From positions 682,001 through 746,000 of the forward strand of contig JAKZZE010000010.1 of the NCBI GenBank assembly GCA_024220505.1: a DNA stretch of 64,000 nucleotides. Reading direction: 5' to 3'. A program made the translations under genes and the position numbers. Positions 40,538-53,408 of the stretch are shown here, in pieces; the first letter of the stretch is position 1; each line of letters opens with the position of its first letter. The notes below the pieces were generated by a model that made no database searches, was not told where the DNA came from, and saw nothing but the letters and a program-made list of their open reading frames with translations. The stretch comes from Rhizopus arrhizus (taxonomy: Eukaryota > Mucoromycota > Mucoromycetes > Mucorales > Rhizopodaceae).

Positions 40538-41375
40538 AGAATAACTAATGCAAATTCTATTAATTCAATTCAATTGCAACGAGAACCAAGGCTGGCTGGA
40601 AAAAAACTACTTTGTTCAATTAGTATCAGAAGATAGAGTCCAGAGATAATTGTTTAAGGTAAGTGTTCGCTTGTAAATACAAAAACAATTTCTTAAAGAG
40701 GAGAAGTATCTCTGTAATACGGAGTAAATAATAAAAGATGAAGCTTTAAAGTAAAAATAAAAATTGAATAAAATTGAATCCAAAAATGAATCAAAAGAAA
40801 ATTGGTGATGTTTATTAGCTTTACAATCGTCAATTATTTGTATCTTTTCAGATATCAACGGGATACATAAAATTATTTAAGAAAATAAAAAAGATTAATA
40901 AAACAGACCATTCAAGGAATAAACATTTGATTATTAGCAAAGATGGTGGTAATAACAAAATAACGTACGCGGCGTTGCTTGATGAGTGATAGAAATAGAG
41001 AGAATAGCAGTATCAGAAACAAAATACCCAAATAAGGAAAAGCTACTTTAGCCAACTGCATTACTTGTTGAAATCCATTTCGGAACCGCTACAAACACCT
41101 ATCTGTATAAAATAATTTTCTTTTGTATATATTTTTTGCTTTTTCTTTTTCCCTATTGTATAGTTTCCTTTTTTTGATTGAGATTTGATCAAGTTATAGT
41201 AATATTGGTGAATATCTTTGAAACATCTGGACCGTTTTTCCACCTACTTTATATTCATCCGAAGCCTTTTTAGTAATGAATATACAGTTAATCATTGGTA
41301 GGGGGAAGTTGCTCATGCTTTCCATATTTAGCATAGGAATATATCGTATCGCTAACGTATTTAATCTTTTTTATT
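40538..41375. other. AT-rich non-coding stretch
   Basis: No domain, RNA gene or repeat boundary is recognised. Confidence 0.4.
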
Positions 41376-41640
41376 AGCTCGAATCTTCAAGTAATCGATA
41401 AAAAACGACCAGACTATGAAGTAGATCATTACGTGTCTTATGAGTACAAGCACACCACTGTGTTTGGTGAAATCAAGACCAAAAAAATACTCGGACAATA
41501 TAAAGAAAATTGTATCTGATTTTTATCGATTTTCCTTTTTTGCAAAGGATGCCATTGACAAACACAACTTGAATATGACCATTTGCTTTCAAGCTATTGG
41601 TAGATTTAAAATTTTAAACATCTCTTACTGCGATTATTTA
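41376..41640 (+). pseudogene. Broken coding fragment with a PD-(D/E)XK-like motif
   Basis: In one frame the text reads KKRPDYEVDHY, then FGEIKTKK about 20 residues later. This has the PD...ExK spacing of restriction-like nuclease folds. After a frameshift near 41510, the frame continues with DFYRFSFFAKDAIDKHNLN. It looks like a relic of a repetitive protein family. The family name is not certain and a functional product is excluded. Confidence 0.35.
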
Positions 41641-41879
41641 CTCTTTTTTTTTTTTTTTTTTTTTTTTACTTGGATTTATAGATACAAAAGTATAATTTTA
41701 TATAATGCATCTTGGCTATGACAGACTATACACAATGACCTAAGTTGTACGCTTCAGGTTGCCCTCGACAATAGAAAAACTTCCAAATATGCTGTTATGC
41801 CTAGATGGCATAATTAGGATTTCCTCTATTTATGATTGTCGTTGTACATAATTTTTAAACTGATATAAAAAATTACTTA

Positions 41880-42174
41880 AACTGCTTCTTGATCTTTGTT
41901 TCTACCTTTTTCCTAAATTACTTTTACCATTTTACAACGATAACAAATAGATAATGAGTCCATATTCTTCGATTGTTATATTTGTCTATTCATAGAATAC
42001 TCGTATGTGATTGATTGTGATTTAGTCCTTGGATTTGATATAATCTAACCGTGCAGTTATTCAATACTTTATCCTTCATGAAGATTATCTGAATTCACAT
42101 GTAGCCTGTGAATGGATATATTTTGCATGTAGCTTATTAATATGATTTATATAGCGAGTTATGAATGATGGATA
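41880..42174. mobile_element. LTR fragments (3' end of family C, then family B)
   Basis: Positions 41880-41938 match the end of the family C LTR (cttgatctttgtttctac...ttttacaac). Positions 41943-42174 match the 5' half of the family B LTR in minus orientation, ending gatggatacatca. Both are diverged and truncated. Confidence 0.65.
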
Positions 42175-44604
42175 CATCAATCAAAAGTAGTCAAACCAAA
42201 AGAGTTGAATATGTACTAATGAAATCTATATGGAAGTTATATTTTTTTTGGGATTATGGATATCCTTGTTTTATATTTGAATTCGAAAGTATCGGATGTC
42301 ATCCAGAATCGTTAGATACTTTACACAAAAGATCAGTGAAGAAAACAGTCTTGCAAGATTATATAGCCTATCTAATAATCCTTTCAAGGGTGATTGTAAA
42401 ACATAAAAGGCGATATATAATCTACTGAAATAAGACATTACTTTTCTGTTCTTGCTGACGACACCATTTTCTCTTGAATTTTTTTTTCGAATACACTGTA
42501 CTTTTCATTTAACCCGATAGTATGAAATAATAATCAGAACGTATTGAAACTGATGCTACAACAATTGCATCACGCATCCAAATCACTTTTTCAACACCTT
42601 GGTCAGCTAAAAACAGCGATCCGATTACACCACGGGATGAAGTAATTAATAGGCATATTCAATCGCACAGTGAACTTTACAATGTCTTTGTGTTTATACA
42701 AATAAAGGCATCGATCTGTGATGAATCTTCTTTGATTTACGGGTAGAAAGTGAATTTAACAAGAATAGTGTATTGCGTCTTAATCAAAGCCTTTAGAAAA
42801 CAGATCCAGATATCCTAACTTTCCTTTTTATCTCAAGTGTTGGTTCATGATGTAAACTCTTAAGCTTTGGCTGTGTAGGATCAGATTTTGTAAGAGTGAA
42901 TCGATCAAGTCATGATGTAACAATGTGAAAAAATTTCTTTTGAAATCATGGATAAATAACAATAATTTGGTAGTTGGATTCTTTTCTGTTGGGTGATAAA
43001 AAAATATTACCAGTGACAATATGTGAAAGCAAAAGATTAAAACGTGTGATTGTTTTTACCAAGAATAAAAACATTCTGCGATGGTTTGATTGTAGAGATC
43101 TTTTCCTCCCATATTGTTTGATATTCATCGATAGGGAGAATTCGATACGACAAACATAATGTAATACATTGTTACTATGAGCTACTGTTTTGTTTTTACA
43201 GAATTTGTCTTGAAGTTTTATGGATATATGAAAAGTAAAAAGGTTATCTATTACAAGTACTATGGCTTATTAAAACAATAAAGGGATAAGTAATGAGCTC
43301 TTGTCAAGTACGTTGGTTGCTATAAAGTTCACTGTATATATCGCTATACAACTTGATCTAAATTGAACAATAAAGGATTTTAGTACAAACTTAATTTATG
43401 ATTTGGATAGAGTCTATATGCTTCGTAATACAGTAAGACGTAATTTAAGATATGGTGCCATAATTCAATATCCTCTTTACAAAGATAATATAAAGTCTAT
43501 TGTTTCCAACCTTTTAGAAAATTCATCTGAAGCATCGAATAATACACTATCAATACATGGTATATTTATATTGTAAATTCTCTACGAGCCCTAGACTATA
43601 CATTCCACATATCTATACCGTCGCAGCACCCTTGCGTCTTTTGAGATGAATTCGACCTACTATTCATTTAAAATACCGATTTCTATCTAGAAGCTTTTTT
43701 CATGGCTATATCCTTTAGTGAACAAAGTACAGTTCAAATAGCTATTCCTATCAAAAGAAACGGGCGAATCAAACTTGAGTTTTGGGCTGTGGATTTATTT
43801 TAGCTCAAGTCACCTAGTGTGTCTCTTGCTTGACATCATAAAGTTTGTGTACAATTATCACTGGCAAAGTCTGGTACTGTCAGGAACAACAACTCGTGCT
43901 TTTTTTTTTTTTTTCCAATACTATATTTAAAGCCATTCACTGACGCACAAGTTTAACTGAAGCAATCTTTAACTGCTCGTAGCAACTTTTGTATTTTTCA
44001 TAAATAACGTATGCATGAAGTGATTTTTTAAAAGAATGGCCAAACGTCATACCAGAAAAAAAAAAAAACCGACTATTTGTCACACTGACCGGCATAATGA
44101 AATATCGGATTATGACAAGGACAAAACGAATGATCTTTTGGGGTAAATGATAGGCTGTATGATTTAAACACGGGTGATAAACAAAATAGACTCAATTGAA
44201 TGAATTGATTGATATGATGAATGAATATCTTTGATATAAATTGTTTTATTTATCCCAAGCAGGCTAGTGATGACTTGTTTACTCCAATCATAGGCCAGTA
44301 TATGTGGAATCCCTGTAGCTTGCAAGACAAAATAAAATCAAGATAGACAAAGAAAATCATGATATTCAACAAGTTATGTTTAGATTATACATCAAAAAGA
44401 TAGCTTGTCTTCTTTTCTCATCAAAACAAGCGCGACTTACAGTCCTTGTGAACGTCATGGCTTTTTGGTCAGTGAGGTCAACTCCGATCTTTTTCATCAT
44501 CCTAACGTCATTCAGGCTTTATGCAATCCCACTGAAATATATATAAAAACCAAAAAGAATCCATATTTTTTTATTATTATTATTATTATTTGATATAAAT
44601 AAAT
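42175..44604. other. Transition zone without recognisable genes
   Basis: About 2.4 kb with short frames only. No splice-supported gene, tRNA or repeat boundary was found. The last 100 bp before 44605 include a TATA-like atatataaaa (44539-44548) that could serve the following gene. Confidence 0.4.
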
Positions 44605-44936
44605 ATGCCATCAGACCAAGCTATCAAAGTTGTTTACAAGAGCCCTGATCAAACTGAATTCTTTGTGGTTGCTAACCCCGGTATGAGAACAAAGTGGAAG
44701 AAAGACAAGTCAATTCCAATGATTGATGTAGTTCAAAGTAAGTTTTGTGTGTTTGATTTTATATGTGATACTCATGTTTTATAGCTTTTGATATCCACAC
44801 TACAGTTACTGGTAGTAACACGGGTGAATACGTCCATCCATCCAAAGGTACTTTAGAATCTCACTTTGGTACAAGCAATGTAGACGATATTGTAAGAAAG
44901 ATTGTTGAAGAAGGCGAAGAAAAAGGAATGCATTAA
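44605..44936 (+). CDS. RTC3: SBDS-domain small protein (RTC3/YHR087W-like)
   Basis: Two exons, 44605-44737 and 44785-44936, join in frame to give 94 residues. The intron is 47 nt with GTAAGT...TATAG. The protein matches the single-domain SBDS N-terminal family: KVVYKSPDQTEFFVVANPG at the N-terminus, then FDIHTTVTGSNTG and HFGTSNVDDIVRKI. The family fold binds RNA in the ribosome-maturation factor SBDS, and the yeast single-domain member Rtc3 is linked to RNA metabolism and stress. Cytosolic location is expected. It is convergent with GUT1, whose stop lies 423 bp away. Confidence 0.85.
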
Positions 44937-45358
44937 ATCAACTTTTATCGCCGTGTATCATATTAAATAATAAAAAGTTGTATATTTGATTTTTATCATC
45001 TAAAAACTGGTTCACTCATCCTTTGTTACTCAAACAAGTCTCTTGAATAACATTGTCCTATAAACATGTCAATAATACGCGTTTTCAATTGGCTTAAAAC
45101 TGATTCTGTTAAAGTAAGTTTATATAAATAATGCAATAAAATTAAAAACATTCAACATGAACAAGTTCTATTTATGGCTTCCGAGGAAGAAAAAAAAAAA
45201 AAACGAGTATTTTTATTTTAAGTTTATGATTTTTTATGCTATAGAAAAGGAGGGTATAAAGAAAAGAGAGAGAGAGAGAAAGAGAGAGAGAAAAGGGGAA
45301 TATACATTTTTTTTTGTAAGAGAGGATGATAATGTACAATAACAAAAATAATAAATAA

Positions 45359-47066
45359 TTAAATAACCTGTAATTCTTCATGAGTAGCCACAGTCGTATG
45401 AGGATTAGCCCAACCAAAGGATCTTTTTACTGCTTGATCCCAACCATGACACATCTTTTGACGTTTTTCTTTAGTGATTTTTGATTCAAATATAACTCTT
45501 CCATCTTTGTTAATGTTTGATAACTCATCAAATGATTTCCAGACGCCAGTAGCAAACCCAGCTGCAATAGCTGCACCAAGAGCAGTTGTTTCTCTCATTT
45601 GAGGTCGATCGACTTGAATACCCAAGATGTCTGCTTGAATTTGCATACAAAGATCTGAATTGGACATGCCACCATCTACCTTCAAAGTACGCAAGGGAGT
45701 TTTTGAATCACTGTTCATGGCTTCCAAAATAGCACGCGATTGATAACAGACAGCTTCCAACGTAGCACGACAGATGTGTTCCAGTTTGGTAAAGTGAGTG
45801 ATACCACAGATAGTGCCTCGAGCATCCGATCGCCAGTAGGGAGCAAAGAGACCAGCAAATGCAGTGACAAAGTAAACACCAGCTGTATCTTGTACTTTAG
45901 AGGCCAATTCATTTAATTCGGTTGTATCAGCAATCAGACCCATGTTATCACGAAGCCAATTGATAGATGAACCTGCGACAGCCACCGAGCCCTCCAATGC
46001 ATAACAAGTGACTTCACCAAATTTATAAGCAACTGTTGTCAACAGACCATTCTTAGACTCTACTGGTTTTTCACCCGTGTTGAACAACATGAAACAACCT
46101 GTACCAAACGTACTCTTGGCTTCACCCACCTCAAAACATTTTTGACCGACAAGAGCAGATTGTTGATCACCTAGACAACCAGCGATAGGCACACCCTTGA
46201 GAGTACCATCGAAAAGAGTACCATAGATTTCAGAAGAAGAAACAAGTCGAGGTAAATAGACTTTTTCAAAGCCAAAGAATCTAAAAATAAATAAGTAAAA
46301 AGGAGCATGTGAAGATGAATCATCACTTACTTTATAGCTTCTTGACTCCACTCCAATGTTTTAATATTCATCAACATTGTTCTACTGGCATTGGTTACAT
46401 CTGTTACAAAAGCACCATTGTTTTCTATACCGCCAGTCAAGTTCTAAAAAAAAAATTTTATAAGTTTACATTTTTAAAAAAGCGTTGTACAAACTTACAT
46501 AAATCAACCAAGCATCCACAGTTCCGACGCATAAACGATTTTGCTGTTGTGCTTGTGATACGATTGGAATATTGTCCAGAAGCCAACGTAATTTGACTGC
46601 TGAGAAATAAGTAGTGATGGGTAAACCACAGATGGATTTAAGGGTGTCTGCACCTTCCTTTTTAGAGAGTTGTTCCACAGTTTCTATTGTACGAGCGTCA
46701 CTCCAAACAATGGCGGGATAAAGAGGTTCACCCGTTAATCTGTCCCAGGTGATGAGGGTCTCTCTTTGGTTTGTTAAACCAACCGATTGAATGTCTTTGG
46801 CTGAATATCCCATTAATCCCAATTTACGAACAGCGTGTTCAATACAGATATTAACAGAATCTAATAATTCAAATGGGTCATGTTCAATCCATCTAAGAGT
46901 ATGTCAGTTTGGTTCAATATGATTTCTAAGTGACATACCCAGGTTGAGGATAATGTTGTTCTAATTCTATTTGATGAAAAGTGATAAGAGAACCTTGGTC
47001 ATCAAATATAACAAATCTTGTAGATGTAGTTCCTTGGTCAATTGATCCAACTAATTTCTTTGCCAT
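45359..47066 (-). CDS. GUT1: Glycerol kinase
   Basis: Four exons (46939-47066, 46499-46892, 46331-46443, 45359-46280) close in frame to 518 residues, the usual family length. The enzyme phosphorylates glycerol to glycerol-3-phosphate with ATP, in the cytosol. Visible FGGY-kinase features are the ATP-binding [16 protein letters not shown] (residues 7-22), VGLTNQRET (80-88), the central [12 protein letters not shown], and [18 protein letters not shown] near the C-terminus. All three introns are GT-AG (46, 55 and 50 nt). The start is the ATG followed by AKKLVGSID, directly after a poly-A/T run. No regulatory site was identified. Confidence 0.95.
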
Positions 47067-48260
47067 TGAAAAAAAAAAAAAATAAATGTAAAAAACAAGA
47101 GAGAAAAGTGTACAAAACTTTTTTTTTTTTCTCTCTTTCTCTCCCTTTTTATTTACGTTTTTCAGTAGATCCCTTTTTTTTTTCCAGATGAATTTAATTG
47201 GTTCACTTGAATGGTGTTTGTATTTTCCCTTTTTTGTATACTTTGTATTTCATGTTACACTAAATTCTTTTTAACCCCCCACATTTTAAAATATTCTGGA
47301 ACAAAAATTATTTAATTTCTTCCGAATAATTTCCCGTATTCTATAAACAAATATATACACGAAAAATAAAAAATAAAAGAAAAATAAAAGAAAAATAAAA
47401 AAGAAAAAAAAAGAAAAATGACTACTGTTATTTGAATAGAATAAATAAATAAATAAGTTTTTATTTTTTATTTTATTTTTCTTTTATTTTTTATTCTAAA
47501 ATGAAATAGGGCTTATATCATTCAGTGGAACAATCCAAAAAAAAAAAATACCTTTTCAAAGAGTGCGATTGACAGCGTAACATGTTTCACAGTGAGGGTG
47601 ACTCAAGATCAAATCTCTAAAAGAAGTATGCAAATAAAAAAGGGATGAATAGAACCTTCTTTTTTTATGAAACAAGTCATTTATGCATTTTAATTTTTTG
47701 AAACAAATTATATAAATAAAAGCCCTAGACAGGTCTGTTTAATTTTTTATTGGTGATGAGTCAAGGCAGATGTGTGTATGTGTGTGTGACGTGTTGAAGG
47801 AGACCCCATTTAGAAAAAAAGTTTTTTGAGTATGCATTGATGTGTAACAAGAAATTTCTATTCATTCTCGTGAAATAATAAACTAAAACATGGCAAAAAT
47901 CAGTTCAATATTCCTCTCTCTTTTTCACACTTTCTTGTTACACTTGTCTTTGCCGTGGTCAGATCACTTCTTACACGAGGATTGTTCCTTTTAGATGATG
48001 GGATGCGTGGTAAGATGACGACTAATGCAAGCTGAATTATCGTAAAGAAAGATAGACTCCTTTTTTTTTTATACATTCTATTCAATCTTTAATCATCCTC
48101 CCTCCTTCTCCTCCAATCATTTCTATCTTTACAGGGAACATAAATATTCTATTGAAATGCTTATGATTGGCCATCGGAGTTAATATGGAAATACGATTAT
48201 TATTATTTTTTTTTTCCTCTTTTCTTTTTCGACATACGCATTTTTTTTTTTTTTTCTTTA
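47067..48260. promoter_or_regulatory. Divergent intergenic region between GUT1 and the RXT2-like gene
   Basis: About 1.2 kb is shared upstream of two divergent genes. It contains several poly-T/poly-A tracts (for example 47119-47130 and 48238-48255), AATAAA-rich low-complexity sequence near 47370-47500, and a short GT repeat near 47774. No gene is seen. Confidence 0.4.
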
Positions 48261-49388
48261 ATGGACGCTAATAACAAATCAACACAATTACCACCAGCAA
48301 GTAAATGGATACAAAATAGTGAAGACAGTGATAGTGATCAAATTGGACTCGTACCACATAATCGTGGTTATAAACATATCCTTTTTTTTTTATATATAAA
48401 TAGGATGAATACTAATAACATAATATGAGACTATTATTTCCTTAACTGTTTAATATCTACTGAGGAAATGGGCAGCTACAGATTCAAATGGTAACAAACT
48501 TCGTCCTTTAACAACACTTTCAGAAGAAGCAGAAGTAAGGACAAACTTTTTATAAAATATAGTTTTATAAATCACTTTGATAGTACACAAAAGGGGGTAA
48601 AAAAAGAATGATTGTTAAAAGAAAGAGAAGAAGAATAGAAGATGGGTTATCGGATGAAGAAGAAGATCCTTATACGCTCATCAATATTGAAGGTAAATTA
48701 TAAAATAAAATTTGATACTTATTCATCATTCCACACAGACATCTTGAGTCCTATTGAGGTACCAACGGATATCGTTCGCAGACCAGCTTTGAGAAGGATC
48801 CTGCGTTCTACACAAATTGACGCATTATCAAAGACTTCAATGGAATTTATCGAAGGAGAAAAGAACTTTAACAAGATACTCTGTCGTCTCTCAGCCATCT
48901 TGCATCAAGATGATCCTCGTTATTTAGATTTATCGTTTGATCGTACACCGACACAGATCAAGAAATACAAGGAAGACACAGAGGCAGCTAAAGCAGCTGC
49001 TGTTGCACTGACTTCTGCAAAGAATGAAACAGTCATTGATGATTTGGATCCCAAAGAATTGGCTGAAAAAGTCAAGGAGGCCATTCGTATTATTCCACAA
49101 GAAGAAGAAACGATGAGTGAACAAGAAGAAGGTGTGGATGTAGAAGCAAGATCGATTGTTAAAAGAGTCAAGGAACTATTATTGGTACTCTGATTGACTG
49201 TGATTGATTGATTATTAAATGGTTTTCAATAGGAAAATATAAATTATAGTAACGAATACATGTCATGCTTACAAGAAGCGCGTAATAAGTTGTGTAAAGC
49301 AAGCATGCAAAAGGAAACCCTGTGGAAAGAGCTATTGGCTAATGCCAAAGAAGAAGATAGAAGAACAAAATCATTTGGTGATTATTGA
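48261..49388 (+). CDS. RXT2: RXT2-like subunit of an Rpd3L-type histone deacetylase complex
   Basis: Five exons (48261-48375, 48461-48534, 48584-48692, 48739-49184, 49233-49388) give 299 residues. The N-terminal NRGYKLRK motif, and the later block from DILSPIEVPTDIVRRPALRR to LHQDDPRYLDLSF, fit the RXT2 N-terminal domain. The protein would act in the nucleus as a non-catalytic subunit of a transcriptional repressor complex. Intron 1 (48376-48460) is AT-AC with U12-type signals. Without it the first exon runs into stops and the NRG.KL motif is not formed. The other introns are GT-AG of 46-49 nt. A basic cluster KRKRRRI near residue 75 may be a nuclear signal. The family assignment comes from motif memory and should be read as probable. 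Confidence 0.72.
48376..48460 (+). other. U12-type AT-AC intron
   Basis: The donor is ATATCCTTTT at 48376, the branch-site element is TTCCTTAAC at 48438-48446, and the acceptor is CTAC ending at 48460, about 15 nt past the branch adenosine. All three match the minor-spliceosome consensus. Removing these 85 nt restores the reading frame. The intron contains in-frame stops. Confidence 0.9.
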
Positions 49389-49404
49389 AAAACCAGTTTC
49401 AATA

Positions 49405-49629
49405 TTATTTTATTCTACAACAATACGATAAGGGTATATCATCATCTTGTTCAATAAATCGATGCTGCTTTAAAATACGCTTTTTATATTTCTCTGCTGC
49501 TGATTCAAATTTTATGCCACGATTTAAAAATGCAATAGGAACAAGGTCTTGATCATCTTCTTCTTGCTCTTCTTTCCTTGAAAGATATTGATAAAGTGGT
49601 ATATTATCTTCTGATTTATTATCAAACAT
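49405..49629 (-). CDS. Small acidic/basic hypothetical protein, 74 aa
   Basis: The frame runs from ATG to stop with no intron, convergent to the RXT2-like gene; the two stop codons lie 16 bp apart. The sequence has an acidic centre (EEQEEDDQD) and a Lys/Arg-rich second half (SAAEKYKKRILKQH). No family is recognised. The composition is plausible for a real protein, unlike neighbouring homopolymer frames, but there is no independent support. Confidence 0.4.
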   Translation of the reverse strand: MFDNKSEDNIPLYQYLSRKEEQEEDDQDLVPIAFLNRGIKFESAAEKYKKRILKQHRFIEQDDDIPLSYCCRIK

Positions 49630-49922
49630 GAAAAGAATAGTAAAAAAAAGTGAAAAAAAAAAAGTCTACTTTTATATCCTCACTTGCTCCTCCCTATTCT
49701 AAATTCCATTTCATATCCATCAAGCCTAGAATCATTCCCCTTCTCTCTCTCCTCATCTTACCAAACAAAGAAAGCTGTTGTTGTTTTCATAAAAGGGAGA
49801 AATCGACAGAAAAAAGAAAAAAGGGAGAGAGGAGGCGAATGTTGTTTCAAAAATATACTCTACTCATAAAGTTGTTTTTTATTAAAAAAAAAGGGGGAAG
49901 AGAAAATTGACAGGTCTCGATC

Positions 49923-49924
<2 letters not shown>

Positions 49925-49968
<44 letters not shown>

Positions 49969-49977
49969 GGTATTAAA
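49925..49977. repeat. Poly-T homopolymer (about 53 T)
   Basis: This is an uninterrupted T run between two gene clusters. Its exact length is probably unreliable in assembly. Confidence 0.9.
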
Positions 49978-50182
49978 AAATAAGGGAGGGAGGAAAGCAC
50001 TCTGGAGATGTAAATAGAGTGTTGATAAAAGTCAATAAAGTATTTAATTGAATAGTGTTGACTAGAGTACAGTGTATATACTTTATTGTCTTCATTCTTT
50101 ACTCTCCTTTCAACTCCCCTCTCCCCCCTTTTTTCTTTCTTTATAAGCATTCTTATAATTAAACCTTATAAACAAGTTTATT

Positions 50183-50697
50183 TTACAAGTGAGCAAGAAA
50201 TGTCTTGTTTATTTTTGTTGGATAAGGACTACCATCAGCATAATAAGCTTGATAGATTGTGTTTGTTGGATCATCACTGTTGATCTCAAGCCATCCACCT
50301 CCTGGTAAGATCACGGTAAGTTGTAGAGTGCTTACACCATCGATATAGATAACCATCTAGAACATTTATAAATTAGAATGAGCTACTTTCTTGAAACAAA
50401 CTTGCCATGAATTGAACAAGACTGTCCTTATCGGTTGCCATGACACAATCCGTATTTGTATATGGACAGCAAGCCTTGTCTGCTGGCTGTAGATGATCTT
50501 TATAAAAATGGCTAGTATGTAAAAAGTCAAGGATTCTGTTGCATAGAACATGAATCGACTTACGAGAATGCAGTAGCAGCCGAGTTCATTTCAAATTGTT
50601 CAATGGATATCTCTGCTAATCGACCTGTGTTATAAATACAGTAGGCAAGTCCATTTTGGAACAGTAGTGATAATAGGAATAATAAAACAAGTTTCAT
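50183..50697 (-). CDS. Small secreted cysteine-containing protein, 137 aa
   Basis: Three exons (50564-50697, 50406-50511, 50183-50356) join in frame. The N-terminus MKLVLLFLLSLLFQNGLAYC is a clear signal peptide with likely cleavage after residue 18-19. The mature part has cysteines at YCIYN and ACCPYTNTDC, and a C-terminal block with GGGWLEINSDDP. Intron 1 is GT-AG. Intron 2 uses a GC-AG pair (GCAAGT donor at 50405), and the frame closes only if this is accepted. No enzyme family is recognised. The protein is probably extracellular or cell-wall associated. Confidence 0.7.
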
Positions 50698-50896
50698 CTT
50701 TTTTAATAAAAATACTATTTCTACAAGTGTGCTTGTGTATTTTTATATATTTTTATGATTTGTTTGTTCTCTTTAAAAAGATAATCAATTTTACTTTTAT
50801 AACAATGATATTCAAACATAGTAAATTATTTTTATACACACGAATATTTCATTCTTTTTTTTTTTTTTTTTTTTTTTTTTCTTTTTTTCTTTTTCA

Positions 50897-51668
<772 letters not shown>

Positions 51669-53408
51669 GTTTTTTTTTTTTTACACTGAAAGGAAAAAAA
51701 AATAAATAAAAAGTTTACTTGTGGACTTTTATAATTTGAATCTCCTCTACTTACGTGATCTAGAGTACAGTAAGAGATTTTGATACATAGCAATCTATCT
51801 CATCATCACTCATCGGATGTATTCTTTTTCAACACAGATATCATACAGTGAGCCTACTGCTCCAAATTATTGATGAAAACAATGCATCCTATGCTGATGA
51901 ACTTTATAGCTGACAACTCAATTAAACTTGTCCAACTGTTTGATCCCAATCACTTTTTAAAATAATTCACAGTGACAAATTTGCTTCATTTTGTCTACGT
52001 TTATAATTGACTTCAAGTATAGTTCAGGTATTAATCAAGTGAAACTCTATAAAAAAAAACCATCAGCCAATAAGAATCAAAATAAAATGACCCCACATAC
52101 AAGCATTCCACTGTACTTTTGATCCAAGTGGGTGGAATACCTTGAGAGTTATCAGAACCTTTTGTACTCGACATTCAGTGAATATCATTCAGTGATGAAG
52201 GTTATCAAGCTCACAAGTCAGTGACAGTGATACTCATGACCAGTTAACCCAAAGAGATGAATACCAGCGTATCAATATAGAAACGAGCGAGGACAAGAAT
52301 CGATGCCTGGTTTATACACTCTGCACTTTTCACAATGCAGTCAAAAAACAATACAATTGGTAGCTAATAAGGAGCATATTGACTGATACCTCATTTAACC
52401 AAGCATGATTACTTCATCGATCAAGAAGATGAGTCAAGACGCATGTATAAAAGCAGTAGTTTACTCTACATGCTTTCATCCAACAGGTCAAATGACATTT
52501 ATATCGGAGTTAAAATAATGGTACAGCAAAAAAGGAGAATGTTTTATTGAAGAGAGAGAGAGAGAGAGAGAAGAAAGAGGCAGTTGAAGATGTCGAAAGT
52601 TTGGATAAGTTGAAAACAGTTGGAGTACATCCTTTTACTGCTTATTTGGTAGCTAAAAATAGCACCATGACTATGTTCAAACTATCAATAGAAAATAAAA
52701 ATCATGTCGTTCTCAACTACTTTGATGGATTGAGTTGTGTCGCTCCTATTTGCATTCTTGTCCTTTATTCAAAAGAAAGCTGTGTATCTTTTGCATAGAA
52801 AACACATACTGTCTCATCAAGTGCTGGTCATCCTACTTTCAATCACAGCTTGGATTTTATGCAGACCTTTTCGAATGGGAAACAAATATTTACCATCAAG
52901 AATTCTATAACCCTATTCACATCACCCGCCTCTCTTTTGTTCATTTTCGATTTTACTTGTATAAATGCAGGATTATAAGAACAATGTAAAGTAACATGAT
53001 GTCATGTGGTTTACTATTCAAAAAGAAATGGCTTTATCGCTTGGAATACATTGTTTAAAAAAGTAAGAGATCAAAAGAAAAGATGGAATCAAACAGATGA
53101 TGAATGCTCTTCACACTTGTTTATCCTATCCATTTTTCTAGTCAACTTGATATTTTAAAATAGCCTTCGCTTCGAGGCAAACCATTTGTGCTTATCACAA
53201 AGCAGATTCATTCCCCTCTCACCTCATTTTTAACCGATTTTAGTTTTCTGTTTCATTTGTGGATAAAAGGGAAAAATGGGTAAAATACAAAGCGCTTGTA
53301 GTTCATTCGTTTTATTCACGTGAATTTATTCTGAGCAGCAATAAAAAAGGTTATATTACAGTTTATTTATTTACATTTCTTGATTGTTTTTTTTACGCCT
53401 TGAGCCTA
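51669..53408. other. Intergenic region, no supported gene
   Basis: About 1.7 kb between SAR1 and the homeobox gene. A GA microsatellite lies at 52549-52571. The reading frames at 52547-52989 begin in that repeat and have no recognisable domain, so I do not call them. Confidence 0.4.

Noticed and set aside
1..42200. Search for CRISPR arrays, bacterial operons or a biosynthetic cluster
   Set aside because: No regular spacer-repeat array or metabolic cluster is present; all repeats resolve into eukaryotic transposable elements.
42175..44604. Possible genes in the transition zone
   Set aside because: Only short frames without splice signals in the right phase or recognisable motifs.
48375..48429. 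GT-AG alternatives for intron 1 of the RXT2-like gene (for example GTTATA...AATAG)
   Set aside because: Donors are poor and none restores a frame that links to the following exon, whereas the AT-AC sites do.
52547..52989. Two possible small genes after the GA microsatellite
   Set aside because: The first starts inside the repeat; neither has splice support or recognisable domains.
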